NCBI GenBank assembly: GCA_035541995.1 | Contig: DATKMG010000134.1 | Span: 1 to 34,130 of the forward strand | Direction of reading: 5' to 3' | Origin: DATKMG01 sp035541995 | GTDB lineage: Bacteria; Acidobacteriota; Terriglobia; Versatilivoradales; Versatilivoraceae | DNA: 34,130 nt | Shown: in pieces, positions 1-8,779 of the stretch | Numbering within the stretch: the first letter of the stretch is position 1 | Layout of the letters: each line of letters begins with the position of its first letter | The notes under the pieces: model-generated | Seen by the model: the letters and a program-made list of their open reading frames with translations, nothing else | Told to the model about the DNA's origin: nothing | The model's database searches: none | Program-made: the position numbers and the translations under genes

Positions 1-1688
1 CGGATTGAGACGACCGTTTCTTGCAGGCACTCTTCCAGATCGGCTGAGAAGCGGCGAAAAGAACGGTCCAGATTCTGCAGAGTTGCCCATCGCAAATTCT
101 CCACATTGTGCCGAACCAGAGACTCGATTTGCTGGAGCAGGCGCTTGTGCAGCCGGCGCTGTTGCATCCGGGGCGGTAGCAGTCCGTCCAAAGCGCCTGG
201 CGGGATGGGGGCGGCCGTCGACTCCCATTGGCGCTGGACCCAATAGGGCTTCCGGCTTGTTTCCAAGGCTAGAGCATGATCCTGAGAATGATAAGGCACC
301 TCAAAGAGTTCTGAAGCCGTTTTCCTCATGGTCTCAATCAATTCGCCCACCCTCTGCTGATGGCATTTGAAGACTTCGGAAACCCGCAGATTGAAGCTTC
401 GAGACACCTCTCCTAGTTCATGTTCAAAGAAGGCGGGGATGGCATTAGCCATTTCCTCTTGCACTTCTTGCTCGAGAGCATTGAGATCCCTGGGTTGAAC
501 GAGGTGTCGCTCGACGATCCCTTCCAGAAAAGCCCGGGACTTCTTTCGCAGGCCTTCGGCTTGCTCTTCAAGCAGGCTTTCCAGCCGCTTCTTGTCTCCC
601 TCTAGCAAGTCGCCCGCCACCGTTCGTTGTTGCTCGGCTTCCTGAAGCTTTTGATCGAATAGCCCCAAACGTTGCTCCAGTTGTGTCATGGGCATCCGAA
701 GCGAGTGGACCATCATTTGGATGCGCATTTGAACGTCAATGATAAGGTCGCTTGCCTTAAGTGAGATGGCTTGCTGAAGTGCAGCGGCTTTCTCTTTAGC
801 CAGGAAGTGGACCAGACGGTTTTCAACTTCTTCCATTCCGTTCTGTGTCCAGAGTACGGGATCCCCCGCTCTGCGGGCTTCCAATCCCTGGCGAGCAGAG
901 ACGGGGAAGAAGGAGCCGTCGACTTCGATTTTGGCTTGTTCCCTTAACACTTCCTTTAGAAACCGCAAAACCTTTTCGGCGTCCTCCGCAGTCAGGTAAT
1001 CCACCTTGTTGAGGACAAAGAATAGGTTTGGAACACGCACGCGGACTTCCTTCAAAAAATCAACTTCGGCTTCGGTAATGGGCGGATCTGCCGAGAGAAG
1101 GAATAAGGCTGCATCACATTGGGGAAGAAAGTTCAGGGTGGTTTCTGTATTGTGCCGGAAAGTGGAACCAATCCCCGGAGTGTCAATCAGCACCACTTCA
1201 TGGAGAAGAGGGGATGGATGAGTGACTTCAACGAAAGAGATTCCCAGGCGGTTCCCGGGGTTGGCTTCTTCGCTGACAAAGCCGGCCAGGAATGCAACGA
1301 TTTCCTCCGCCTGCTGGCTGGCATATTCCCTGGGTGAACGCTCATCCAGGTAATAAACACGCGCCCGCAACTCGGGGCCTGGAAGCAGGAACGTAGGGAT
1401 GGCAGTGACCGGAACTACCGATGTGGGTAGAATCTCTTCTCCCAAAAGGGCATTGAGCAGAGTGCTTTTGCCTCGCTTGAATTGCCCCAGGACTGCCAGG
1501 TGGAAGCGTTCCTCGACGAGACGTTGCGACAGATTCTCGAGAATAGACACATCCGTCGAGAAGTCCGGCCCCAAGTGGGTTATTTCTCGCTCGGCCTGCT
1601 CCAGGAGAGAGGATAAAAACGACGTGGTCGTCGGTGAGGAGGATTCGCCTTCGATTTCAGTAAACGAACCGGGAGAATGGCCAGCCAT
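1..1688 (-). CDS. Dynamin-family GTPase, C-terminus cut by window edge
   Basis: Large membrane-remodelling-type GTPase of the bacterial dynamin-like family. On the minus strand the frame is open from ATG 1688 to the left edge (at least 562 residues), so the C-terminus is missing. Visible G motifs: P-loop GQFKRGKST near residues 67-75, G3 DTPG within LIDTPGIGST near residue 155, and G4 NKVD within FVLNKVDYL near residue 203. After the GTPase domain comes a long Glu/Gln/Arg/Leu-rich helical region typical of dynamin stalks (segments such as QQRTVAGDLLEGDKKRLES). GGAGAGG lies just upstream of ATG 1688; an in-frame ATG at 1706 has no better site. Known for the family: GTP-driven membrane binding or fission. 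The exact role here is unknown. It sits alone beside the tRNA fragment and may belong to an integrated element. Confidence 0.88.
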   Translation of the reverse strand, partial: MAGHSPGSFTEIEGESSSPTTTSFLSSLLEQAEREITHLGPDFSTDVSILENLSQRLVEERFHLAVLGQFKRGKSTLLNALLGEEILPTSVVPVTAIPTFLLPGPELRARVYYLDERSPREYASQQAEEIVAFLAGFVSEEANPGNRLGISFVEVTHPSPLLHEVVLIDTPGIGSTFRHNTETTLNFLPQCDAALFLLSADPPITEAEVDFLKEVRVRVPNLFFVLNKVDYLTAEDAEKVLRFLKEVLREQAKIEVDGSFFPVSARQGLEARRAGDPVLWTQNGMEEVENRLVHFLAKEKAAALQQAISLKASDLIIDVQMRIQMMVHSLRMPMTQLEQRLGLFDQKLQEAEQQRTVAGDLLEGDKKRLESLLEEQAEGLRKKSRAFLEGIVERHLVQPRDLNALEQEVQEEMANAIPAFFEHELGEVSRSFNLRVSEVFKCHQQRVGELIETMRKTASELFEVPYHSQDHALALETSRKPYWVQRQWESTAAPIPPGALDGLLPPRMQQRRLHKRLLQQIESLVRHNVENLRWATLQNLDRSFRRFSADLEECLQETVVSI

Positions 1689-1896
1689 CGATCCTCTCCA
1701 TTCCATCCGCTTCTGAGTGGGAGGTTCTCTCAGGCTTTCCACCGCCCTCCCACTTAAGGCTTTCTTGCCTCAGTAGGAGTCATCAGCCCAGGGGGCACTT
1801 ACGGTGGACTCCATCACCAATTCGCTCAAACTTAATGCCTATAATTCTAGCAATCTCTCCCAACTTCGTCAACTATAGTTAATAGGAATTGATATC

Positions 1897-1956
1897 TGCA
1901 ACAATTCGTCATAATCCGCCTTTTTCGATATTTTTCGCTACTGATTAATCTGGATT
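1897..1956 (+). repeat. 60-bp imperfect direct repeat, copy 1
   Basis: This stretch matches 6216-6275 in the same orientation without gaps at roughly 80 percent identity. The core TTTTTCGATAT and the preceding AATCCGCC are identical. It ends about 18 bases before the tRNA fragment. The class of repeat is not recognised; the position suggests a recombinase arm site or a mobile-element remnant. Confidence 0.65.
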
Positions 1957-1973
1957 TACCATCTTAGCGGAAT

Positions 1974-2018
1974 CTACGAATCAAAAGGTCGCAGGTTCGA
2001 ATCCTGCCGGGCGTACCA
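1974..2018 (+). other. 3' part of tRNA-Arg(ACG), probable attachment-site remnant
   Basis: The 45 bases equal tRNA positions 32-76 with no indel. They give the anticodon loop CTACGAA (anticodon ACG), the 3' anticodon strand TCAAA, a variable loop AGGTC, the T arm GCAGG-TTCGAAT-CCTGC, the acceptor strand CGGGCGT, discriminator A and an encoded CCA. The bases before the loop (GGAAT) do not pair with TCAAA. No D arm and no matching 5' acceptor strand (ACGCCCG) lie upstream. The break at the anticodon loop is where many tyrosine integrases recombine, so this is read as the displaced half of an att site rather than a working tRNA gene. Confidence 0.82.
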
Positions 2019-2348
2019 AGACCCTTAAGAATCAAAAAACACAGCGATCCAAGCTAAATGGAAGCGATCGCCACCGGCTCAGAGTCTACTGATCAAGAGG
2101 CGAAACCGGCTCTCATCTCAAGGACGAGATTTAGCAAGACCTCAACGAAGTCTCCCAAGTTATGGTCTACCATCTGAGTGGGGAGTGCCCGAGCAAGGCT
2201 GATGGCCAGAAGGACTACGATCCGCCTCATCCCATCGCCCGACACGGAACTTGTCGAGAGATTGCATATACGGGTGCGAAATGGTGCCTGTCTTTAAAAT
2301 TTAAGAATTTAGAGACGGCAACTCCCCATCTCCCGAATCCGAGAGAGG

Positions 2349-2849
2349 TCACTCAGTACGAGCCCACGGAAGCGTTCTGTTCGCAAACCCAGCCTGCCCG
2401 GTGAAGAGAAGAAAAAAGTACGAGCCCAGGCAAAAGCGGCCGAAGATTAGGGCTCCTAGAGCGGCAAGCAGGAATGCCTCAAGACCCCACGCGAGTGTCC
2501 GCCAGCCAGAGAACAGAGACAGCCCGATCGCGAGCATGAACGTCCCCGCCAGGGCTTGAGCGAACCGGCGCGGACTCGGCGCTGGGCCTAGACGGGGCAT
2601 CCCTTTCCGTTTCGCCACAAGGTGGTTGTAGAGGGCGTCAAAAGGATTCAGGTTTGGCAAGGCCACGTTCCACCACAGCAGCGCCCACAGAGCAAGGAAG
2701 TAGGCCCAAGCCTGGAACACCAAGCCAACCAATACCAGCATCCCGATCGCACGCGGCTGCCACATCAGGGCTGGGTATTGATAGACACAGGCCTCTGGCG
2801 AGGCGTCCTTCAAGCCCTGCTGCCGGACGAAATTCAATTCAGCTGTCAT
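2349..2849 (-). CDS. DUF4395-like integral membrane protein
   Basis: A 166-residue membrane protein with about four hydrophobic segments (near 34-60, 98-115, 118-137 and 138-152). It carries PRRFAQALAGTF and GRFCLGSYFFLLF, which resemble the conserved PxRFAQ and GxCxGC blocks of DUF4395. The second cysteine of the usual GxCxGC is replaced (CLGS). The start ATG at 2849 is preceded by GGAGGG at good spacing. Function is unknown for the family; some members neighbour thiol or sulfur-transfer genes, which is not seen here. It stands alone between gene-free stretches on the same strand as the following minus genes. The family assignment is from memory of the motif. Confidence 0.72.
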   Translation of the reverse strand: MTAELNFVRQQGLKDASPEACVYQYPALMWQPRAIGMLVLVGLVFQAWAYFLALWALLWWNVALPNLNPFDALYNHLVAKRKGMPRLGPAPSPRRFAQALAGTFMLAIGLSLFSGWRTLAWGLEAFLLAALGALIFGRFCLGSYFFLLFTGQAGFANRTLPWARTE

Positions 2850-3103
2850 CGCACCCTCCGCGACATGTCCATCGAAACCGCTGATTAACAGGCGTCTTTG
2901 CCTTGATCATGGGATCATAACCGAGTTTTCGGGCACTTTTGCCCAACCCCTATTATCGACAGAATTCCTTGCCTGCTCTGGAGAAAAAGGCTATGCCTGC
3001 CCCCGCCGAAAGTCAACAAGCCCAGATCTTTGGGCCGTGATGACACCAATGTGGCACTTTGATTTATGATCGAAGTCCGCTGCCTACCATAGTTAGGCAG
3101 TTG

Positions 3104-3500
3104 TCATCGCTTCAGTGCCTCAAGACCTTTGGTGACATCCTCGGATGTCGAAACCCAACCAAACGGCGCGTTTTGCACGAGAAACAACGATGCCTCGTGA
3201 TTGCTTCTCGGCAGTTCTTGTCCAATCGGTTCAGCCGTACAGTCAGACAGAAGCACGGGCGAGTAATCAAGGAACATCGCGTCCCGAAGAGTGGACTCCA
3301 CGCAAACACTCGTGGTGCAGCCCGTCATGATGAGCTTTCTCACGCCCAACCGTTTCAGAACTGCGTCCAGTGCTGACAATCCGGCTCTTCGTCGCACTCG
3401 GCTTGTCACCGCCGGCAAGGGTGCCTGTGCTGAATAAAGAAATCGCGGCCAATCCGGTCAAGACAAAGCCGCGGCGGTTTAGGTTTGTTTCTCTTTGCAT
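3104..3500 (-). pseudogene. Broken Tat-exported isochorismatase-family hydrolase
   Basis: The 5' end (ATG 3500, with GGAGGAGG upstream) encodes a Tat-like signal: NRRGFVLTGLAAISL, then a small-residue cleavage region. After about 40 codons the frame is lost. From near 3390 a different frame encodes the C-terminal third of a cysteine-hydrolase of the isochorismatase family, with the nucleophile block GCTTSVCVEST and the downstream VLLSDCTAE. The N-terminal half of the catalytic domain (its Asp and Lys) is missing. The gene therefore carries a large internal deletion plus a frameshift and cannot make an active enzyme. It lies 40 bases beyond the end of the methyltransferase gene on the same strand, so both may once have formed one transcript. 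Confidence 0.8.
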
Positions 3501-3541
3501 GGAAAGCCTCCTCCAGCTCTGATATTAACCTCGGATTATCT

Positions 3542-4561
3542 TCAAACAGGTTTCGCCTCAATGATGCTGAAGCCAGTGGTCGTCGGCAATACTCGTGCGA
3601 GTGCAAAACCCGTCGCCGCGAACAGCTCGTTGTACTCGTCCTCGGTACGCTGGCGAGCTTCGCCGCCAAAGATCATCATGGCGATGTCTATGATTGCGAT
3701 AGCGACATTCGGCTGCCCTGGGACGGTTACCATCTCCACAACCAGAAGGCGGTCAGCAGATCGCATTTCTTCGCGGCACCGTCGCAAAATGATTCGACAT
3801 TCTGAATCCGGCCAGTCGTGCAAAACCTGGCTTAGAATCCATCTATCACCCGTTGCAGCGATCGGATCGAAAAAACTTCCCCCGATGAGGTTGCACCTTT
3901 CACGCACCCCACGCTGGACGAGCAGATGGTCGGCATCTCCGAGCACTTCCGGGAGGTCCAGCAAGGTACCCGTCATGTCGGGACTCACTTGCAGGATCGC
4001 GGCAATCAGTGAACCCGCACCACCCCCAACGTCAACAACGGTGTTCACTCCCGTCCAGTCGTATGCCTGAGCTACCTCACCATGTTCGTCCTTGCGTACC
4101 TCCGCAAGCCCACGATTGAATGCCGCGCCTTCCTCCGGGTTATCGCGCATATAACCCCAGACCGTCTGGCCGAAAACATGGTCATGCGCAGCCCCCCCTG
4201 TTTCCAGGCTGTGACCAAGCGCAGCGGCTGACCTCAGAAACTGTTCGGAGGTGGCGAATAAGGCATAGTTCCGAAGTCCACCAGGGCGGTTGCGGAACAA
4301 ACGGGATGCCTCGTTGTTGCCGAAAGTACCGGAGTGTACTTCAGAGAAAACACCGAAGGCGGTAAGCGCTCGGAGCACTCTTTCGAGTGATAATGGATGC
4401 AGGCCCGCCTGTACTGCCAGATCTGCAGCAGCCGCGGGTCCAGCATCAAGAAGATCTGGGACGCCACTCTGGACGAGTTTTCGGACGAGTGGACCAAAAT
4501 ACACGTGGGACAGAATCGCCATCACGGTATCAAAGCCGGACCCGGTCATCTGATTCGACAA
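3542..4561 (-). CDS. SAM-dependent O-methyltransferase (Methyltransf_2 type)
   Basis: A 339-residue class I methyltransferase of the plant-type/AcsOMT family that transfers a methyl group from S-adenosylmethionine, usually to a hydroxyl of a small aromatic or polyketide. An N-terminal winged-helix dimerisation domain (about 15-95) precedes the Rossmann fold. The SAM loop is VDVGGGAG at 176-183, the acidic LLDLPEV follows at 200-206, and the probable catalytic base is His248 in VLHDW. The TTG start at 4561 is favoured because AGGAGGTG ends five bases before it, whereas the in-frame ATG four codons on would be 17 bases away. The substrate cannot be read from the sequence. A paralogue of the same family lies upstream on the same strand, 236 bases away. 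Confidence 0.9.
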   Translation of the reverse strand: MSNQMTGSGFDTVMAILSHVYFGPLVRKLVQSGVPDLLDAGPAAAADLAVQAGLHPLSLERVLRALTAFGVFSEVHSGTFGNNEASRLFRNRPGGLRNYALFATSEQFLRSAAALGHSLETGGAAHDHVFGQTVWGYMRDNPEEGAAFNRGLAEVRKDEHGEVAQAYDWTGVNTVVDVGGGAGSLIAAILQVSPDMTGTLLDLPEVLGDADHLLVQRGVRERCNLIGGSFFDPIAATGDRWILSQVLHDWPDSECRIILRRCREEMRSADRLLVVEMVTVPGQPNVAIAIIDIAMMIFGGEARQRTEDEYNELFAATGFALARVLPTTTGFSIIEAKPV

Positions 4562-4797
4562 ACGTCACCTCCTCGGTTTTCTTGCTCGAGCAATCGCCGC
4601 TGATTACATTCTGATTCAGTTCCAAGATCATTACCTCTACCCAACATTGCATCCCAGCTCGGAGGACCAACCTGCGTGCGGACCCTCAGGGCAGGGTTCT
4701 CAAGGAGATTGGTCCAGTCCGCTCCGTGGTTCCCGAGGCACGCCAGTGCCGTAGGGAGCGGGGAATGGGTGCGGTGCGCCGGAAAGCCCGCTTTAGG

Positions 4798-5829
4798 TTA
4801 CGAAGCCTCCATCCGCGCTCCCTCCACAATGCTCTGTGAACCGGCTCGGGGGATAACTCGTGTAAGTCGGAACCCCGCCCGGTCGAAAAGGTCGCGGTAC
4901 TCCTCCTCTGTACGCTCCCGACCGCCCAGGACCGCCAGCATATGCATGTCGGCCTGTGCGGCAAACGGCGAACCAATAAGCATTTCGATTACCAGGACCT
5001 TGGCATTCGGAAGCATCGCCCGGTGGCAGCTTTTCAGAATCGCGATACTGTGCTCGTCATCCCAGTTATGAAGAACTTGGGCGAGCAGGTATACCTCCCC
5101 TCCTGCAGGTACACCTTCAAAGATGCTGCCAGTGACCAGGTCACAGCGATCCCGAAAGCTCGCAGAGACCATGTGAGGTCTTGCATCGTCGATGACGGCA
5201 GGCAGGTCGAACAACACTCCCCGCGCGGCTGGATACGCTTCGAGTATAGCTCTGAGGAGAATGCCCTGGCCACCGCCGATGTCCACAACTGTGCGACAAC
5301 TCGAGAAATCATAAGCTTGTGCAACTGCGGCGGCGACCGGCGTGGTGAGGTTCGTCATCGCGGCATTGAAGGTCGCGGCAGCCTCGGGATGCTGACCCAG
5401 GTATGAATACAACCCAACGCCGAATGCACGATTGAAAGCGGTTTCTCCGGTCCTAACGCTGTGCAGAATATGCCCCCACGCGGAATACTGTTCCTCGTTC
5501 CACATGATCACAGCGTGTCGTAACGATCCTGGCACACCGCTCCGAAGAAGTTCTGAAACCGGGGACTGAAGAAAACGGCCACCCTCATCCTCTGAGAACA
5601 CGCCACGGGCTACAAGCATTCGCAACAGTCGCCGTAGCGCTGAAACATCAGCGCCGACCTCTTTAGCTAACTCGTCGGCTCGGCAAGGCCCCGCAGCGAT
5701 CAGATCGGCAAGACCGAGCTTGGCCGCCACGCACACGGCCTGCGACACCATGTAACCGGTCGCCAATTGAATGAGCGCTACCGGGGCTGGAGGAACGGTT
5801 GCATGATCAGACTGTGTGGTCGCGGACAT
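4798..5829 (-). CDS. SAM-dependent O-methyltransferase, paralogue of the next gene
   Basis: A 343-residue member of the same Methyltransf_2 family as the gene at 3542-4561, with the same layout: a helical/winged-helix dimerisation domain (about 15-105), SAM loop VDIGGGQG at 182-189, acidic LFDLPAV near 206-212 and the likely catalytic His254 in VLHNW. It differs clearly from its neighbour, so an old duplication or joint acquisition is more likely than a recent copy. The ATG at 5829 is chosen because GCGAGG precedes it; an in-frame ATG at 5844 has no ribosome-binding site. No polyketide synthase, oxidoreductase or other tailoring gene is next to it, so its pathway is unknown. Confidence 0.9.
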   Translation of the reverse strand: MSATTQSDHATVPPAPVALIQLATGYMVSQAVCVAAKLGLADLIAAGPCRADELAKEVGADVSALRRLLRMLVARGVFSEDEGGRFLQSPVSELLRSGVPGSLRHAVIMWNEEQYSAWGHILHSVRTGETAFNRAFGVGLYSYLGQHPEAAATFNAAMTNLTTPVAAAVAQAYDFSSCRTVVDIGGGQGILLRAILEAYPAARGVLFDLPAVIDDARPHMVSASFRDRCDLVTGSIFEGVPAGGEVYLLAQVLHNWDDEHSIAILKSCHRAMLPNAKVLVIEMLIGSPFAAQADMHMLAVLGGRERTEEEYRDLFDRAGFRLTRVIPRAGSQSIVEGARMEAS

Positions 5830-6295
5830 GTCGGAACCTCGCATCGGTTTAGGTCCTCAGGTCTTGGCAATGGTTTCTGAGCTGCCTAACAACTCGTTTA
5901 CTCCGTCGTTCCCAAGCCGCTTCCATTGAGCGCCGTATTGAACATGTTCATTGGTTATGGCACCCGCATCTCCCTGAGAGGCAAAGGAACCTTGCATGAC
6001 AGCCCTGCCAGCTGCCAGCAAACCAATCTATGATTCGGATTTAACTGAGGTTTTGGCTTACTTTTACCCAGTTTATTTGCGAAGTCAATCCCTTAATATT
6101 GGGAATATTGGGAAGGAGAAATTCCTCGCGAGAAGCTGGAAGGTACGGCGCTGTCCTGAACCTTTGCCGACGATAGATGGGCACCGACCAGCTACTTAAA
6201 ATCTACTCATTAATTTGCAGGAATCCGTCAGAATCCGCCTTTTTCGATATGATTCGCCACTGGTTGAGTTTGATCGATTGCCGGTGGAAGCCGAC
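5830..6295. other. Gene-free gap holding repeat copy 2
   Basis: About 465 bases separate the methyltransferase start from the end of the kinase gene. Apart from the repeat at 6216-6275 and short AT-rich tracts (for example near 6090-6115) nothing is recognised. Short open frames here have no ribosome-binding site. Confidence 0.6.
6216..6275 (+). repeat. 60-bp imperfect direct repeat, copy 2
   Basis: Same orientation as 1897-1956. This copy shows a 10-base internal periodicity: GAATCCGTCA, GAATCCGCCT and, ten bases on, GATTCGCCAC. Such spaced, helically phased motifs can be protein-binding iterations. No tRNA fragment adjoins this copy. Confidence 0.65.
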
Positions 6296-8779
6296 TCAGC
6301 CGAACAGTGACCGATACCGCTCCCAATGGCTCCGCACCTCATCCATGAGCCGCTGATATTCCGGCTCGGAGCGGACCCCATCGTAATTCCTGTCTCGCTG
6401 AAACCATGGCCAATCGTGGTTGCCTAATTGGATGGCGCGTTTAAGAAAGGCAAGCGCCTGAGGTTTCTCCCCCAAGAGAGAATGGACTCCTCCAACCCAG
6501 TAGGCCAGGTCACCATCGAGAACTTCGGCCGGTTGGTACGCGAGGATCCTGGGGTCAATTTTCGACCGTTGACCACGAGAAGCGTCCACATAGGCAGCAA
6601 ACACCATGGCTATGTCGTCATCCATGGAGCGGCTCAATTCAACGGCTCTCCTCAGGACCCTCTCTGCCTCATCCAGCTTTCCCTGGTAATAGAGGAACTC
6701 TCCAAGATGAGCCAGCGCCTTATACTGGTCGGGGTTTTTCTGTAATGCCTGCCGCATCAGTTGCTCCGCCTCATAGGCTTGCCCCAGAGCCAGCAGCATG
6801 CGTCCCCGCATCCAGAAGAGCCTGATTGAAGTCGGATTTAGTTCCATGGCGCGCTGGAATGCCTTGTCGGCTAACTCGTTTAAACCTGCATAGTGGTAGG
6901 CGTAACCGAGGATATCCCAACTGGTATCAGAATTCGGGACTAGTTGAGTCGCCTGCTTTAAAATTTCTATGGCCTCGACAATGTTACCCTGCTGAGCATA
7001 GACTGCACCCAATGAGACCAGACCCTCAGGGAGCCGAGGTTTGAGCTGAAGAGCTTTCTTGGCACTTTCTTCTGCCAGTGTCAAATTCCGGAGGGCTCCC
7101 TGATTGAAATTGGCTGCTTCTATCATGTAGAGCCTTGCAAGCTCAGCACTGGCTTGAGCGAAGCTTGAATCCTTTTCCAGTGCCTGCTTCAAGAAGAATT
7201 GACCCTGTCGCAAGTCATCTCGAGAAGAGGTCATCCCATATTGGGAATGATAATAGCGGCCCTTGACGTACAGGTTGTAAGCTTCTGCCGAGCTGGTCAT
7301 TGGGGCGGTCATTGATTCGTGCTCGGCGTTTGAGACCTCGACACTCAAACCCTCCACCACTTTTTGCGCTACTTCGTCTTGAAACTTCAGCATGTCGCCG
7401 GCGTGGAGGTCGTAGTGTTGAGCCCAGGTTGTGACCTGTTTATGCGGGTCAATCAGCATCACTGAGACTCGGACTGTATTTCCCGCTATTTGAAAGGTTC
7501 CGTGAAGAACCGAGTCCACCTGTAGCTCTTTAGCCACCTGAGAGGGGTCTAGCGAGCTTTGGGAGTATTTCAGGACTGAACTGGTGGGTCGGACAGCCAG
7601 GTTCTTAAGGGAGGCCATCCGTCCGATAATTGCGTCGGCCATTCCGATTCCCCAACCCGGATCTCTTTCCTGAGTGGACAAGGTTCGAAAGGGGAGCACG
7701 GCCAGGGTCCTCGCCTGGCTCTGAGGTCCAGAGCCTCGGGGCACCTCGACAACACGATTTCTCAGGGTGCGCGCAATCCACCAGGTGGCAGTGCAGGTTG
7801 AGAACAAAAGCAACAGGGCCACAGGCCATTCCTTCCAGGCCCAACGAACCACCCGATTCCCAAAAGCTGAAGCGGATATCGACTGAGCAGGAAGTCGCCT
7901 GGAGTCAGAATCCCGTTTGAGACGCTTGAGATCTGCCCTCATTTCTGCCGCTGTCTGATAGCGAAGCGATCGGTCTTTTTCCAGGGCCTTATTAATGATA
8001 CGTCCGAGTTCCAAAGGGGATTCGGCTCGTGATTCAGTGAGCGCGACCGGATCCCGATTCAGGATTGCATCAAACATAACTGCCGAAGTGTTGCCCCGAA
8101 ACGGCAAGTTCCCGGTGGCCATTTCGTAGAGCACAGCTCCAAAGGAGAACAGGTCGGTCCTGGCATCGAGTTCCTCACCCCGAGCCTGTTCAGGAGACAT
8201 ATAAGCGATCGTACCCAAGGTAGCGCCCGGCAATGTCAGATGTTCCTCCACGGTTGGGAGGAGGGACTGACCACCCGGTTGAAGAGTCTTGTTTTCGGAT
8301 ATGAGTTTTGCCAGCCCAAAATCCAAGACTTTGGCATGGCCGCCGCTGGTCACGAAAATATTGGCTGGTTTAATATCCCGATGAGCGATCCCCTTGTTGT
8401 GTGCGGCTTCCAGGGCCTCGGCAATTTCAATGGCGAACTCTAGCAAGAAATCAAGGTCACAAGGTCCAGTAACCATTCGGCTCTGAAGCGTTTCTCCTTG
8501 CAGCAGTTCCATTACCAGGAAAGGGCAGCCGTCATGTTCACCGATATCGTAGATGGTACAAATGTTCGGATGAGCGATGGCCGAGGCAGTGCGAGCCTCC
8601 CGTAGAAATCTCTCCATGGACAGACGGTCTGGAATTGTCTCTTCCGAGAGGAATTTAATGGCCACAAGTCGCCCCAGTCGTGTGTCTTCGGCTTTGAAAA
8701 CAACTCCCATTCCCCCGCCGCCGAGCCTTTCTAAGATCCGATAGTGAGAGAAGCCTTGGCCGGTTATGGGTTTCATCAT
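6296..8779 (-). CDS. Membrane Ser/Thr protein kinase with TPR repeats
   Basis: An 827-residue Pkn-type kinase. The N-terminal cytoplasmic kinase domain (about 13-280) is complete: glycine loop LGGGGMGVV at 19-27, ATP lysine K42, helix-C Glu E61, catalytic loop HRDIKPAN at 133-140, DFG at 153-155, and SPEQARGEE in the activation segment. One transmembrane helix follows (around 315-335, WPVALLLLFSTC). After it comes a TolB-like domain (TLAVLPFRTLS onward) as found in adenylate-cyclase/kinase-TPR fusions, then a run of TPR units to the C-terminus (about 500-800). AGGA lies ten bases before the ATG. The architecture suggests that the extracytoplasmic TPR part senses protein partners. The substrate is unknown; the gene stands alone. 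Confidence 0.93.
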   Translation of the reverse strand: MMKPITGQGFSHYRILERLGGGGMGVVFKAEDTRLGRLVAIKFLSEETIPDRLSMERFLREARTASAIAHPNICTIYDIGEHDGCPFLVMELLQGETLQSRMVTGPCDLDFLLEFAIEIAEALEAAHNKGIAHRDIKPANIFVTSGGHAKVLDFGLAKLISENKTLQPGGQSLLPTVEEHLTLPGATLGTIAYMSPEQARGEELDARTDLFSFGAVLYEMATGNLPFRGNTSAVMFDAILNRDPVALTESRAESPLELGRIINKALEKDRSLRYQTAAEMRADLKRLKRDSDSRRLPAQSISASAFGNRVVRWAWKEWPVALLLLFSTCTATWWIARTLRNRVVEVPRGSGPQSQARTLAVLPFRTLSTQERDPGWGIGMADAIIGRMASLKNLAVRPTSSVLKYSQSSLDPSQVAKELQVDSVLHGTFQIAGNTVRVSVMLIDPHKQVTTWAQHYDLHAGDMLKFQDEVAQKVVEGLSVEVSNAEHESMTAPMTSSAEAYNLYVKGRYYHSQYGMTSSRDDLRQGQFFLKQALEKDSSFAQASAELARLYMIEAANFNQGALRNLTLAEESAKKALQLKPRLPEGLVSLGAVYAQQGNIVEAIEILKQATQLVPNSDTSWDILGYAYHYAGLNELADKAFQRAMELNPTSIRLFWMRGRMLLALGQAYEAEQLMRQALQKNPDQYKALAHLGEFLYYQGKLDEAERVLRRAVELSRSMDDDIAMVFAAYVDASRGQRSKIDPRILAYQPAEVLDGDLAYWVGGVHSLLGEKPQALAFLKRAIQLGNHDWPWFQRDRNYDGVRSEPEYQRLMDEVRSHWERYRSLFG

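Larger units (their letters stand above)
1689..2348. other. Gene-poor stretch with integration scar
   Basis: No convincing gene in about 660 bases. It holds the first copy of the 60-bp repeat (1897-1956) and a tRNA 3' fragment (1974-2018), annotated separately. Bases 2019-2348 contain only short open frames without ribosome-binding sites or recognisable protein similarity. Confidence 0.6.

Noticed and set aside
2162..2404. An 80-codon plus frame after the tRNA fragment
   Set aside because: It has no ribosome-binding site, overlaps the end of the DUF4395-like gene on the other strand and shows no similarity.
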